This document shows positions 14,415 to 24,037 of a DNA stretch of 64,000 nucleotides, in pieces (the stretch's first letter is position 1; each line of letters begins with the position of its first letter). The translations under genes and the position numbers were made by a program. This DNA comes from an uncultured Lutibacter sp. (GTDB taxonomy: Bacteria; Bacteroidota; Bacteroidia; Flavobacteriales; Flavobacteriaceae): NCBI RefSeq assembly GCF_947493565.1, contig NZ_CANLRG010000003.1:1-64000 (forward strand). Reading direction: 5' to 3'. The notes beneath the pieces are model-generated. The model ran no database searches and had not been told where the DNA came from. It saw nothing but the letters and a program-made list of their open reading frames with translations.

Positions 14415-15431
14415 ATGAATCTAAAAAAAGAGTTAATAAATATTACAGCTGAGTATTTTGAAGCTACCATTAATTTTGAGAAACTCACTGAAGCATCAAA
14501 AAAATACAAGAAGTTATTAAACGATCTTAGTAATATTGAAATTGACAATGAAATTGGGCGACAAGATATAGAGCTTGAAAACGGTAAGGCACTTGGTACA
14601 TTTTGGGCAGCTTCATGTATTGATGATATGGTAAGAACTAAAAAATTTATTAAAGGAATAGATGAAGCAATTCAAGAAAAAATAAAAAAAAACAAGAGTT
14701 TACATATTCTATATGCTGGCACAGGTCCATTTGCTAGTTTAATGCTTCCAATAATTCTTAGATACTCTAGTCATAACATAAAATACACTTTATTAGAAAT
14801 AAACCCTTTAAGTTTTAAAATATTAAGTAGTATAATACAAAAATTGGGATTAGAAACTTATAATATTCAACTAGTAAATGAAGATGCAACGAAATATAAG
14901 GTTGATACTAGTATTCCAGATATAATTGTGAGTGAAACAATGCAAAATGGTTTAGATAAAGAACAACAGGTTGTAATTTTTTATAATTTAATGAGTCAAG
15001 CAAAATTAGATACAATTTTTATACCCGAAAAAATAGAATTATTCATTGGATTGAAAGAATCTAAAATTCCAGCTGAAAAACTTCAATATAAACATTTTCA
15101 TAAACAACATAAAGTATTTGAACTTAGTAAAAATACGCTGAGCTTTAAAAAATGGAATTCAAATAATTCAATTAATAAACTTACCTTTCCTCAAATACAA
15201 ACCATACTAAAAAAAAATACCTTAAAAAAATTTAATCAAGTAGTATTAATCACTGAAATATCAATATTCAATAATAAAAAAATATCGTTTAATGAAAGTG
15301 GCTTAACAATTCCTAAATATCTTAGTAATATAAATCATAACATCACAAATTCATTAATTATTAATTCTCAATATATAATTAATCCCGAACCAAGACTTAA
15401 ATTTGAAATTAACCCACAAAAGCTAAACTAA
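14415..15431 (+). CDS. SAM-dependent methyltransferase-like protein (PRMT-like core)
   Basis: A 338-residue protein. Residues 97-110 (LHILYAGTGPFASLM) form motif I of a class I methyltransferase, followed by TLLEINPLSFK (motif II acidic residue Glu) and IPDIIVSETMQNGLDKEQQ, which resembles the double-E loop of protein arginine methyltransferases although only one Glu is clear. The rest is a Lys- and Asn-rich beta region as in PRMT C-terminal barrels. It could modify a protein or a small molecule; no target is known. A DinB-like gene follows 120 bases later. Very AT-rich, no close neighbour of known role. Confidence 0.65.
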   Translation: MNLKKELINITAEYFEATINFEKLTEASKKYKKLLNDLSNIEIDNEIGRQDIELENGKALGTFWAASCIDDMVRTKKFIKGIDEAIQEKIKKNKSLHILYAGTGPFASLMLPIILRYSSHNIKYTLLEINPLSFKILSSIIQKLGLETYNIQLVNEDATKYKVDTSIPDIIVSETMQNGLDKEQQVVIFYNLMSQAKLDTIFIPEKIELFIGLKESKIPAEKLQYKHFHKQHKVFELSKNTLSFKKWNSNNSINKLTFPQIQTILKKNTLKKFNQVVLITEISIFNNKKISFNESGLTIPKYLSNINHNITNSLIINSQYIINPEPRLKFEINPQKLN

Positions 15432-15553
15432 AATTTAAACAATTTCTTAAAACAATCCTTAAATATGAATAAAGAAGAACTAAACAAGTTTTTTGTATAT
15501 GAAAAATATGAAAAATTTTTACAATAAAATTCATCACAAAACTTTTATTAATT

Positions 15554-16084
15554 ATGAATAAACTACCCTATTTTAAAATTCCAAATTCTCCAAAAAACTA
15601 TAGTGCAGGAAATGTAATTTCAAAACTACTAGATGGATTAGGCTATAGATATTATTGGGCTACAGATGGAATAAAAGATATTGATTTGGATTATAAGACA
15701 TCGGAAGGAGCAAGAAGCACATTTGAGGTTTTAATTCATATATGTGATTTAACTGAAGGCATTCTTAAAGTAGCAAAACAAGAAATAATAAACCCTCCAT
15801 TTAACTTTAAAAAACTAACTTTTGATCAAGTAAGAGAAAAAACTTTGTACAATATTGAAACTTCAAGCAATATATTTAAAACCAAAAATAATGTAGAATT
15901 AACTAATGTGGAATTAATTTTAGAAACTAATAACAACCTTACAAAGTTTCCTTTTTGGAATGTTTTAGTAGGTCCAATAACAGATACTGGATACCATATT
16001 GGACAAGTTGTAGCATTTAGAAGAGCTTCAGGAAACCCAATGCATCAAAATGTAAATGCATTTTTAGGCTATACTAAAACATAA
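15554..16084 (+). CDS. DinB-like four-helix protein
   Basis: A 176-residue protein of the DinB/YfiT-like superfamily. Helix 2 holds FEVLIHICDLTEGIL (first metal His), and the last helix has TGYHIGQVVAFRRASGNP, the usual end of Bacteroidota DinB-like proteins. Members bind a divalent metal with three His and some are thiol transferases; here two of the His are obvious and the third is not, so activity is uncertain. It lies on its own between the methyltransferase-like gene and the carboxypeptidase-domain gene. Confidence 0.75.
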   Translation: MNKLPYFKIPNSPKNYSAGNVISKLLDGLGYRYYWATDGIKDIDLDYKTSEGARSTFEVLIHICDLTEGILKVAKQEIINPPFNFKKLTFDQVREKTLYNIETSSNIFKTKNNVELTNVELILETNNNLTKFPFWNVLVGPITDTGYHIGQVVAFRRASGNPMHQNVNAFLGYTKT

Positions 16085-16183
16085 ACTTTAAAATTTAATT
16101 ATTATAAATAAAATTAGCCAAATAAACATATTCTTTTGTATTTTATTAACTTTAAGTATCAATATAAATTAGTATAATTGCAT

Positions 16184-17005
16184 ATGATAAAAAGAATATT
16201 ATACCTCACTATATTTTTGTTTTCTGTGTTAGGATTTACTCAGGAAACAAAATCTAATGATACAATTAAAAATAATGAAGGCTTACTTGTTTTTTTAAGA
16301 GGACAAGTGATTAATAATTCAGATAAATCTCCTTTATCAGGAGCACATGTTTTTAATTTAAATTCAGTTGTAGGTACTGCAACAAATGATCAAGGTAAAT
16401 TTGAAATTGCTACTAATGTTCAAGATACCATTTATATTTCATATCTAGGGTTTCAATCAATTAAATTGAAAATTACTAACGATTTATTAAAAGGAAATGA
16501 ATTGGTAATTGAATTATACGAAAAAACTGAAGAAATTAATGAAGTTGTTGTAAAATCACATAAACTTATTGGAGTTCTTGAAATTGATGCTAAAAATGTT
16601 CCTAAAGATAAGTATGCTCGAATTCACATCAACGGTTTACCCCAAACATATGAAGTTGGTGTAAAACAACGAAGAGAATTTAATTCACCTTTAGATGCTG
16701 TATTTAGACCTATTGATTTTGTATATAATATGTTTGGAAAACAGCCAAAACAACTGAAAAAATTAAGAAAATTAAGAGATGATGATAAGTTGCGTACTAT
16801 GCTAGAGGATAAATTTAATAGAGAGTTAATGATGGAGTATTTAAATATGGATGCTCAAGAATTAAACGATTTATTAAATGAATGTAATTATTCTGACAAC
16901 TTTATTAGAACAGCTAGTGATTTACAATTAATTGAAGCCGTCTTGCTATGTTACGAAAATTACAAAGCAATTAAAAAAGGAAGCACTATTAGAGAAAAAA
17001 ACTAA
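16184..17005 (+). CDS. Exported protein with carboxypeptidase-regulatory-like domain
   Basis: The frame can start at a TTG (16178), but the ATG at 16184 gives a clean signal peptide (MIKRILYLTIFLFSVLGFTQ). Residues about 35-120 form a carboxypeptidase D regulatory-like beta domain: LRGQVINNSDKSPLSGAHVF, GTATNDQGKFEIA and ISYLGFQS. This is the domain found at the start of SusC/TonB-type receptors, but here no barrel follows. Instead a helical, charged C-terminus (about 180-270) rich in Lys and Leu is present. Function unknown; it is probably periplasmic or at the outer membrane. A strong terminator follows 9 bases after the stop. Confidence 0.75.
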   Translation: MIKRILYLTIFLFSVLGFTQETKSNDTIKNNEGLLVFLRGQVINNSDKSPLSGAHVFNLNSVVGTATNDQGKFEIATNVQDTIYISYLGFQSIKLKITNDLLKGNELVIELYEKTEEINEVVVKSHKLIGVLEIDAKNVPKDKYARIHINGLPQTYEVGVKQRREFNSPLDAVFRPIDFVYNMFGKQPKQLKKLRKLRDDDKLRTMLEDKFNRELMMEYLNMDAQELNDLLNECNYSDNFIRTASDLQLIEAVLLCYENYKAIKKGSTIREKN

Positions 17006-17013
17006 ATAAAAAA

Positions 17014-17031
17014 GGCAACCAATTGGTTGCC
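17014..17031. terminator. Bidirectional terminator
   Basis: Perfect palindrome GGCAACCAATTGGTTGCC with A-rich sequence on the left and TTTTTT on the right. It lies between convergent genes and serves both. Confidence 0.85.
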
Positions 17032-17049
17032 TTTTTTATTTAGTTTTTT

Positions 17050-17877
17050 TTATTGATTTCCTAAAATAATTGGTAAACCATCTTTTCCACTTCCAATAAC
17101 AATAACTTTACTATTAGAAGAATTTGATAATTGAAGTGTAGCTTCAATACCTTTATCTTGTAAAATTTTATCAGTTAAAGATGCACTTAAAATACGGTTA
17201 GCATCTGCCTTACCTTGCGCCTCAATACGTTGTTTTTCAGCTTCTTTTTCTGCAGTAACTAATCTAAATTCATATTCTAAAGATTCTTGTTCTTGTTTTA
17301 ATTTACGCTCAATAGCGTCTTTAATTGTTGGTGGTAATGTTACATCACGTACTAAAACTTCATTTAATTGAATGTACTGATCTTCTAAAATTTTCTTAGT
17401 TTCTTCAAATATTTCATTTTGAATGACATCTCTTTTACTTGAATAAAGTTGTTCTGGAGTATAACGTCCAACTACACTTCTAGCTGCAGAACGTAAAGCT
17501 GGCTTAATAATACGCTCTAAATAACTTTCTCCAATTTCTTGATGCAATTTTCCTAACTCATTAGCTTTAGGCAAATACCAAGTTGATGTTTCTAGCAAAA
17601 TATCTAAACCATTAGATGATAATACTTTCATTTTCTCATAAAGCTCTTGCTGACGTACTTCATAAACGATAACGTTATTCCAAGGTGCTACAATGTGAAA
17701 TCCTTCTCCTAAAGGTGGTTCATCAGTTACTACACCTCCTCCAAATCGTTTCCATAAAACACCTGCTTCTCCCGCCTCAATGGTAACTGTAGATTTTGAT
17801 AAAAATATGATTGCCACAATACCTATAAGTATTAAAGGCATTAATGTTTTTGGTAATTGTAATTGTCCGTTGCTCAT
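17050..17877 (-). CDS. Prohibitin/SPFH-domain membrane protein
   Basis: A 275-residue protein with one N-terminal membrane helix (about 12-27, PLILIGIVAIIFL). The SPFH/prohibitin domain follows (about 28-200) with VTIEAGEAGVLWKRFGGG, then a coiled coil (about 190-235; EAEKQRIEAQGKADANRIL). The family forms ring-like scaffolds at the inner membrane that control proteases such as FtsH. No specific partner gene is next to it. It is 71 bases downstream of the RND adaptor gene on the same strand and could be read through, but its role is probably general membrane quality control. Confidence 0.9.
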   Translation of the reverse strand: MSNGQLQLPKTLMPLILIGIVAIIFLSKSTVTIEAGEAGVLWKRFGGGVVTDEPPLGEGFHIVAPWNNVIVYEVRQQELYEKMKVLSSNGLDILLETSTWYLPKANELGKLHQEIGESYLERIIKPALRSAARSVVGRYTPEQLYSSKRDVIQNEIFEETKKILEDQYIQLNEVLVRDVTLPPTIKDAIERKLKQEQESLEYEFRLVTAEKEAEKQRIEAQGKADANRILSASLTDKILQDKGIEATLQLSNSSNSKVIVIGSGKDGLPIILGNQ

Positions 17878-17948
17878 TTTTAATTGTTTTAATTTATTTT
17901 GTCAAAAATACAAAACAGAATCCATAAAACTTAGTTTTGCAACATTAT

Positions 17949-19115
17949 TTAATGACTGTGCCCTCCGCCACCTTCTTCTAAGGGAATAAAAGCTCCTTTA
18001 ATCAAAATTTGTTTATTAACCATCAATTTTTCATCATCAATAATCTCAAACCAATCTTCATTTTTAGCACCAATTTTCACTTTCACCTTTTCAAAATTAT
18101 AGTTTCCATTATCTTGAGAATTTAGAGCTAAAACATAATGATTACCATCTTCTTCCAATAATGAACTAGTTGGCAATGCTAATTTTTCTTTAGAATCTGT
18201 AACTATTTCTGCTTCAACAAACATCCCAACTAAAAATGGTTCAGATTCATCTTCCAAATGCCCATGAACTTTAGTAGTTCGTTTCATTTCATCAATAGCA
18301 GTGCCTATTAAATGAACTTCAGCATTATATATTTTTTCAGAATTTTCAGGAGTTTTAAACTTAATTTGCTGTCCTTCTTTAACTTTTAACACGTCTTTTT
18401 CAAAAACAATTAGTTCTACATGTTTATGTTCTATATTTACCACTTCTAAAATTACATCTGAAGCATTCATAAATTTACCAACACTAGCATTCACCTTTGT
18501 AATGCTTCCTGATATAGGTGCAAAAATTGAAATTTCTGAGGTGAAATTTCCAGCCTTAACATTGGTAATATTAATATTCATCATTCTCAATTTTTGTTCT
18601 AAAGAATTTAAATGGGCTACTGAACTTTTATAATCGCTCTCGGCTTTTAAGTAATTTTTTTGTGAAGATATTTTTTCTTCATATAAAGTTTTTTGACGCT
18701 CATATTCATTTTTTAAATACTTCAGCTTTTCAAATACTTCTAAATAATTTTGTTGAATTTCAATAAAATCCGGATTCTCTAAAGTCAATAATAATTGTCC
18801 TTTTTTTACTTTATCACCTATTAAAAGTGGAGATTTTTTAATAAAGCCTTCCATTATTGCACTCACTTTAGCTTTACTAGCAGGTGGTACATCAATAAAA
18901 CCATTGGTAATTATACCTTCCGAAAAATTTTGTTTTGAAAGATTACCCATCTCCATATTTGAAGATTCAAATTGTGCTTCTGAAATAGTTATAAATTCAG
19001 GTTCTTTAATTTGTTCATTCACTGTAACTTTTTCATCTTTTTGTGATGAATTACAAGAACTCATTGCAATCACTGTTACAATAATTAATAATATATATTG
19101 TTTTAATGTTTTCAT
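17949..19115 (-). CDS. RND efflux periplasmic adaptor (CzcB/CusB family)
   Basis: A 388-residue membrane-fusion lipoprotein (SpII Cys21 in MSSC). The order is typical: beta-barrel strands, lipoyl half-motif (IMEGFIKKSPLLIGDKVKKG), a long coiled coil (about 125-185; NEYERQKTLYEEKISSQKNY), lipoyl second half (IFAPISGSITKVNASVGKFM) and C-terminal barrel. It ends in EEGGGGHSH, a His-containing tail that may bind metal. It links the inner-membrane pump to the outer-membrane channel. It starts 4 bases after the stop of the fused pump gene, so the two are co-transcribed. Confidence 0.92.
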   Translation of the reverse strand: MKTLKQYILLIIVTVIAMSSCNSSQKDEKVTVNEQIKEPEFITISEAQFESSNMEMGNLSKQNFSEGIITNGFIDVPPASKAKVSAIMEGFIKKSPLLIGDKVKKGQLLLTLENPDFIEIQQNYLEVFEKLKYLKNEYERQKTLYEEKISSQKNYLKAESDYKSSVAHLNSLEQKLRMMNINITNVKAGNFTSEISIFAPISGSITKVNASVGKFMNASDVILEVVNIEHKHVELIVFEKDVLKVKEGQQIKFKTPENSEKIYNAEVHLIGTAIDEMKRTTKVHGHLEDESEPFLVGMFVEAEIVTDSKEKLALPTSSLLEEDGNHYVLALNSQDNGNYNFEKVKVKIGAKNEDWFEIIDDEKLMVNKQILIKGAFIPLEEGGGGHSH

Positions 19116-19119
19116 TTTT

Positions 19120-22100
19120 TTATAAGTTTAAATAATTTATTTCCAAAGCAATTTGATTGTACTCATTTAAATTGGTTAAATAATTGATGGTTATTTGATT
19201 TGAAGTTTCTATACTTTGAATGTATTGGAAAAAATCAATTTCACCATTTTTATAACTTGAGGTAGCTGTTTTTAATATTTCATTAGCTACTACATTCCCA
19301 CTCTCATTAAAATAAGTTAACTGAGATTCTCTTTTTTGAAGCTCTTCTAACAAAATAATGTATTTAGAATTTAATTTAAATTTGGAATCAAAAGCCTTTT
19401 CGGAAGCAATATCTTCTTCAATTTTTGAAGCTGCTATTTTACTTGATTTTCCAAAGAAAAATAGAGGAATTGAAATTCCTGCTTGAAAACTATTAACAGA
19501 AGTACTAGCTTTTACATCTTTACTATTAAAATAATTAAACTGTAAATCAGGCAATAATTGTTGAGTTTCTATTTCTTTTTTAGCGCTATAAAACTTACTG
19601 TTTTCAGTATAATACTGTTGAAGTAAGTGATGCTCTAAGTTAAGGTCAGAAATTTCAATTTTTGCTAAAGGTTCTACCGAAATCTTGATTTCATCCTCAC
19701 TTTGTAACAATCCTTTTAATAAGGTATATGCTATGGTAACTTCATTTTTAACTTGGTCAACTTCTGTTGCATACTGTTTATATTTAGATTTTGCTGTAAT
19801 CATTTCTAAATAATTAGATTCACCTAATTCAAATTTACGTTTTGCTGCGTTTGAAAAATTAAAATATAAACTATCCATTTGAGTAACATAACTTAATTTC
19901 TCATTTAAATACAAAATTTTATAATAGGATTTTGAAACATCTTTAATTAAGTTAATTTTAGCCATTTCATAAGATAAACTTGCCAAGTTTGAAGTAATTT
20001 TATTTGCTTTTTTTCTTGCAAAATATACCGTTGGAAATTCCATAGTTTGGTCAATTCCATACGTTTCAAAAGGAGTTCCATCTATACCCAAATTAGTTTT
20101 ATCTTTTGTGTAATAAAATTTAGTTTTATCCATTTCAAAAGCAGAAGAAACTAATTTATTATTTTTAGTGACTTCTAAAGATTTTATGGCTAATTCTTTA
20201 TTATTTTTAATAGCTATTTGTATTGCTTCCTCTAATGAAATTGATTTTTTTTGAGAAAAACTAACTACAGGAACCAGTAATAAAAGCAATAACAATGTTT
20301 TAGGTACTTTTTTTCTTTTTTTCATTTTAAAACTTTTAGTGTCAAAAATTGAATACAATACTGGTAATACCAGCATAGTTAAAATTGTTGCTGTAACTAA
20401 ACCACCAATAACAACTGTAGCTAACGGTCTTTGAACTTCAGCTCCAGCATTGGTTGAAATCGCCATTGGTAAAAATCCTAATGCTGCTGCTGCTGCTGTT
20501 AAAATCACAGGTCTTAAACGTTCCTTTGTTCCTTTTAAAATTCTTTCATGTACATCATCAAACCCTTGTTCTTTTAAAGATTTTAAGTGTTCTACAAGTA
20601 CAATACCATTTAAAACTGCAATACCAAATAACGCAATAAATCCTACACCTGCTGATATACTAAAAGGCAGCCCTCTTAACCATAGGAAAAGAACGCCTCC
20701 AACTGCAGATAATGGAATTGCAGAAAAAATCATTAAGGCTTCTTTAATAGAATTAAAAGCAAAGTGCAAAAAAATAAAAATTAAAAATAATGCTATTGGG
20801 ACTGCCAATTTTAGACGAGCTTTTGCACTGTTTAAATTTTCAAATTGCCCACCATATGAAACCGTATATCCAACAGGCAATTCTACTTGACTTTCAATAA
20901 TATTTCTTACATCTTGCACTACAGACTCCATATCTCTATTTCTAACATTAATTCCTATAACTATACGTCTTTTAGTGTCGTCTCTAGAAATTTTTGCTGG
21001 TCCTTTGGTATATTCTATAGTAGCCACCTCATGCAGTGGAACCTTGATACCTGTAGGTGTATCTACATATAAATTTTTAAGATTTTCAATATTTTTTCTA
21101 TAATCGGGATGTAAACGAACCACTAAATCAAATTTGCGTTCACCTTCAAAAACACTTCCCAGTGAGTTTCCTGCAAATGCCATAGAAACAATTTCATTTA
21201 AAACTTGAATATTTAGTCCATAACGAGCTACTTTTTTTCTATTATAAGTCACGGTCATTTGTGGAAGTCCATCAATTTTTTCAACAATAATATCTGAAGC
21301 ACCTTCTACATTGGCTATTTTATTTTTTATCTCATCAGCTTTTGAAGCCAAAATAGTTAAATCATCTCCAAATATTTTTACAGCTACATCAGCTCTAACC
21401 CCAGTAATTAACTCGTTAAAACGCATTTCTATAGGTTGAGTAAATTCAAAATCGATTCCTGGTATTATGGCTAATTTTTCTTTAAACATATCTGCTAATT
21501 CATCTTTTGAATCTGCAGAAACCCATTCTCTTTTTGGTTTTAATTTAATTATTACATCACTTTCTTCCATAGACATTGGGTCTGTTGGAACTTCGGCTGC
21601 ACCAATACGTGAAACTACTTGAGCTACTTCTGGGAAATTCTCTAATAAAATTTGTTCAATTTGAGTGGTTATTTCAACCGTTTTGGTTAGTGTTGTACCT
21701 GTTTTTAATACTGGTTGTATTACAAAATCTCCTTCATCTAAAGTTGGAATAAATTCTCCTCCCATTCTATTGAATAATACTCCAGTTACAATCAATAAAA
21801 TTGAAGATAACGTAATTACAATTTTTTTATTTAACAACGACCATTTTATAACTGGCTCATACATTTTATAAAAAAATGTCATTAATCTTTTTGAAATATT
21901 GTTTTTAGTAACTTTTTCAGGCTTTAAAAAGATGGATGAAATAACAGGTACATAAGTAAAACATAAAAACATTGCTCCAATTAATGCAAAACTAAAAGCC
22001 ATTGCCATTGGTTTAAACATTTTACCTTCCACCCCACTTAAAGATAAGATTGGAATAAATACAATTAAAATTATTAATTGACCAAAAACTGCTGAGGTCA

Positions 22101-23448
22101 TCATTTTAGAACTGCTTTCATAAGTAATATTGTCAATACTTTCTTGACGTTCATTTTTATTGAGTAGCATCAGTTCTTTTCTACTACTTGTAATTTTAAA
22201 AGCAATGAATTCAACTATAATAACAGCCCCATCAATAATAATCCCAAAATCTATAGCTCCTAAACTCATTAAATTAGCATCTACACCAAAAATGTACATC
22301 ATTGATAATGTAAAAAGTAATGATAAAGGTATTACCGAAGCAACTACTAAACCAGAACGTAAACTTCCTAGTAATAAAATAACTACAAAAATGACTATGA
22401 TAATTCCTATAATTAAATTCTCAGCTATTGTAAAAGTAGTTTTCCCAATCAGTTCACTACGCTCTAGAAAACCATTAATAAAAACCCCTTCTGGTAATGT
22501 TTTTTGAATCTCAGCAACACGTTCTTTTACTGCTTGTATTACTTTATTAGAATCTCCATCTTTTAACATCATTACCTGACCTAAAACTTTCTCCCCTTCA
22601 CCATTACCTGTAATAGCACCAAACCTGTTGGCAAACCCAAAGTTTACATCGGCAATATTTTTAATTAAAATTGGAACTCCATCAACATTTTTAACCACAA
22701 TATTTTTTATATCATCGAGAGATTTAATCATTCCTTCTCCACGAACAAAATAACTTTCATTGGTTTTTTCAATATATCCTCCTCCAGCAACGCTATTGTT
22801 TTTTTCTATTGCATCTAGTACTTGAGAATGGGTTATATTCATTGATTTTAATTTTTCAGGATTTAAAGCAACCTCATACTGCTTTAAAAATCCACCCCAA
22901 GTATTTACTTCTACTACACCTGGAATTCCTGATAATTGACGTTTTACCACCCAATCTTGAATAGTACGCAATTCCATTGCAGAATATTTATCTTTATATC
23001 CTGGTTTGGTATCAAGTGTGTATTGATAAATTTCACCTAATCCAGTGGTAATTGGTCCCATTTCTGGACTTCCAAATCCTTTAGGAATTTTTTCAGAAGC
23101 AGACTTTATTTTTTCGGCTATTAATTGTCTAGGTAAATAAGTTCCCATAGCATCATCAAAAACGATGGTTACTACTGATAATCCAAATTTTGAAACTGAT
23201 CTTATTTCAATTACGCCTGGTAAATTAGCCATTTCTAATTCAACAGGATAAGTTATGAATTGCTCAACATCTTGAGTTGATAAATTTCTTGAAGTGGTGA
23301 TAACCTGTACTTGATTGTTTGTTATATCAGGTACTGCTCCTATTGGAATTTGAGTTAAAGAAAACAACCCAAATCCAAAAATTGCGGCAGTTATCAATAA
23401 AATAATAAGTTTATTGCTAATACTTAGTTTTATAATTTTTTGTAACAT
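19120..23448 (-). CDS. Fused heavy-metal RND pump and outer-membrane factor (CzcA-TolC)
   Basis: A 1442-residue protein. Residues 1-1040 are an HME-type RND pump with 12 membrane helices; the relay motif in helix 4, DFGIIIDGAVIIVEF, is of the divalent-cation type (Zn/Co/Cd/Ni), not the CusA type. Around 1042-1065 the chain reads MKKRKKVPKTLLLLLLLVP and then VVSFSQ, which is a complete signal peptide, followed by a TolC-like outer-membrane factor (about 1066-1442; SLEEAIQIAIKNNKELAIK). Pump and channel belong to different membranes, so either the fusion is cut by signal peptidase or the second part also starts at Met1042 (20325). Such fusions are known in Bacteroidota. Operon with the His-rich gene and the adaptor. 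Confidence 0.93.
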   Translation of the reverse strand: MLQKIIKLSISNKLIILLITAAIFGFGLFSLTQIPIGAVPDITNNQVQVITTSRNLSTQDVEQFITYPVELEMANLPGVIEIRSVSKFGLSVVTIVFDDAMGTYLPRQLIAEKIKSASEKIPKGFGSPEMGPITTGLGEIYQYTLDTKPGYKDKYSAMELRTIQDWVVKRQLSGIPGVVEVNTWGGFLKQYEVALNPEKLKSMNITHSQVLDAIEKNNSVAGGGYIEKTNESYFVRGEGMIKSLDDIKNIVVKNVDGVPILIKNIADVNFGFANRFGAITGNGEGEKVLGQVMMLKDGDSNKVIQAVKERVAEIQKTLPEGVFINGFLERSELIGKTTFTIAENLIIGIIIVIFVVILLLGSLRSGLVVASVIPLSLLFTLSMMYIFGVDANLMSLGAIDFGIIIDGAVIIVEFIAFKITSSRKELMLLNKNERQESIDNITYESSSKMMTSAVFGQLIILIVFIPILSLSGVEGKMFKPMAMAFSFALIGAMFLCFTYVPVISSIFLKPEKVTKNNISKRLMTFFYKMYEPVIKWSLLNKKIVITLSSILLIVTGVLFNRMGGEFIPTLDEGDFVIQPVLKTGTTLTKTVEITTQIEQILLENFPEVAQVVSRIGAAEVPTDPMSMEESDVIIKLKPKREWVSADSKDELADMFKEKLAIIPGIDFEFTQPIEMRFNELITGVRADVAVKIFGDDLTILASKADEIKNKIANVEGASDIIVEKIDGLPQMTVTYNRKKVARYGLNIQVLNEIVSMAFAGNSLGSVFEGERKFDLVVRLHPDYRKNIENLKNLYVDTPTGIKVPLHEVATIEYTKGPAKISRDDTKRRIVIGINVRNRDMESVVQDVRNIIESQVELPVGYTVSYGGQFENLNSAKARLKLAVPIALFLIFIFLHFAFNSIKEALMIFSAIPLSAVGGVLFLWLRGLPFSISAGVGFIALFGIAVLNGIVLVEHLKSLKEQGFDDVHERILKGTKERLRPVILTAAAAALGFLPMAISTNAGAEVQRPLATVVIGGLVTATILTMLVLPVLYSIFDTKSFKMKKRKKVPKTLLLLLLLVPVVSFSQKKSISLEEAIQIAIKNNKELAIKSLEVTKNNKLVSSAFEMDKTKFYYTKDKTNLGIDGTPFETYGIDQTMEFPTVYFARKKANKITSNLASLSYEMAKINLIKDVSKSYYKILYLNEKLSYVTQMDSLYFNFSNAAKRKFELGESNYLEMITAKSKYKQYATEVDQVKNEVTIAYTLLKGLLQSEDEIKISVEPLAKIEISDLNLEHHLLQQYYTENSKFYSAKKEIETQQLLPDLQFNYFNSKDVKASTSVNSFQAGISIPLFFFGKSSKIAASKIEEDIASEKAFDSKFKLNSKYIILLEELQKRESQLTYFNESGNVVANEILKTATSSYKNGEIDFFQYIQSIETSNQITINYLTNLNEYNQIALEINYLNL

Positions 23449-23520
23449 AATTAATTAGTTAGTAATTTATATTGCTGATAATTATGGTATAAATTATCAG
23501 TTATTAAAAAACGAAATTAA

Positions 23521-23904
23521 TTAGGCTACTTTAGGTGGTTGAAAAATAGAAGTTGCTATTAAGTTTGTTATAGGCTCTTTATATGCAAAATTTTTAGAGC
23601 TGAATATAAACTCCTTATTTTGAATAGATAAATTATTATTACAAATGATATAAACTATATTAAAATGAGTGTCTACATGTTGATGTTTGAAAGGTAATTC
23701 TTGATGACCTCTGTGTTCATTTTCATGTTGAGTTAACTTACTTCCATAATGCATTTCAATAAAATCGGTAAAACTGTCTCCATTATCTATATGACAATAA
23801 ATATGATTAATAAGGGTTGAAACCTTACTTAAATCATCTAAATCAAAGCTAAAACTTTGAAATAAAATAGTTAAAGATAATATAACTGCTGCAATTTTAT
23901 TCAT
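23521..23904 (-). CDS. Small exported His-rich protein leading the RND operon
   Basis: A 127-residue protein with signal peptide (MNKIAAVILSLTILFQSFSF). The middle is dense in His: HIYCHIDNGD, FIEMHYGSKLTQHENEHRGH and FKHQHVDTHF, more than ten His in about 60 residues plus a Cys. It is very likely a periplasmic metal-binding protein that buffers or senses the ion exported by the RND pump encoded 72 bases downstream on the same strand. I know no named family for it. It would be the first gene of the operon. Confidence 0.7.
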   Translation of the reverse strand: MNKIAAVILSLTILFQSFSFDLDDLSKVSTLINHIYCHIDNGDSFTDFIEMHYGSKLTQHENEHRGHQELPFKHQHVDTHFNIVYIICNNNLSIQNKEFIFSSKNFAYKEPITNLIATSIFQPPKVA

Positions 23905-24037
23905 CGATGCAATTATACAAATTTTTAAAAAAAGGAAATGTTAAATAAACTTTAAATACCAAATTATTTAATAATAACTATATAAATAAAATTTATAAGC
24001 AACACATAAACAACTGATTTATATATTTTTAACTTAA

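Noticed and set aside
15465-15527. A 20-codon frame MNKEELNKFFVYEKYEKFLQ between the methyltransferase-like and DinB-like genes
   Set aside because: Too short, of low complexity in a very AT-rich spacer, and without a recognisable partner or signal.
20450-20890. A 146-codon plus-strand frame rich in Ala, Lys and Asn
   Set aside because: It is the antisense shadow of the RND pump gene, which has clear family motifs.
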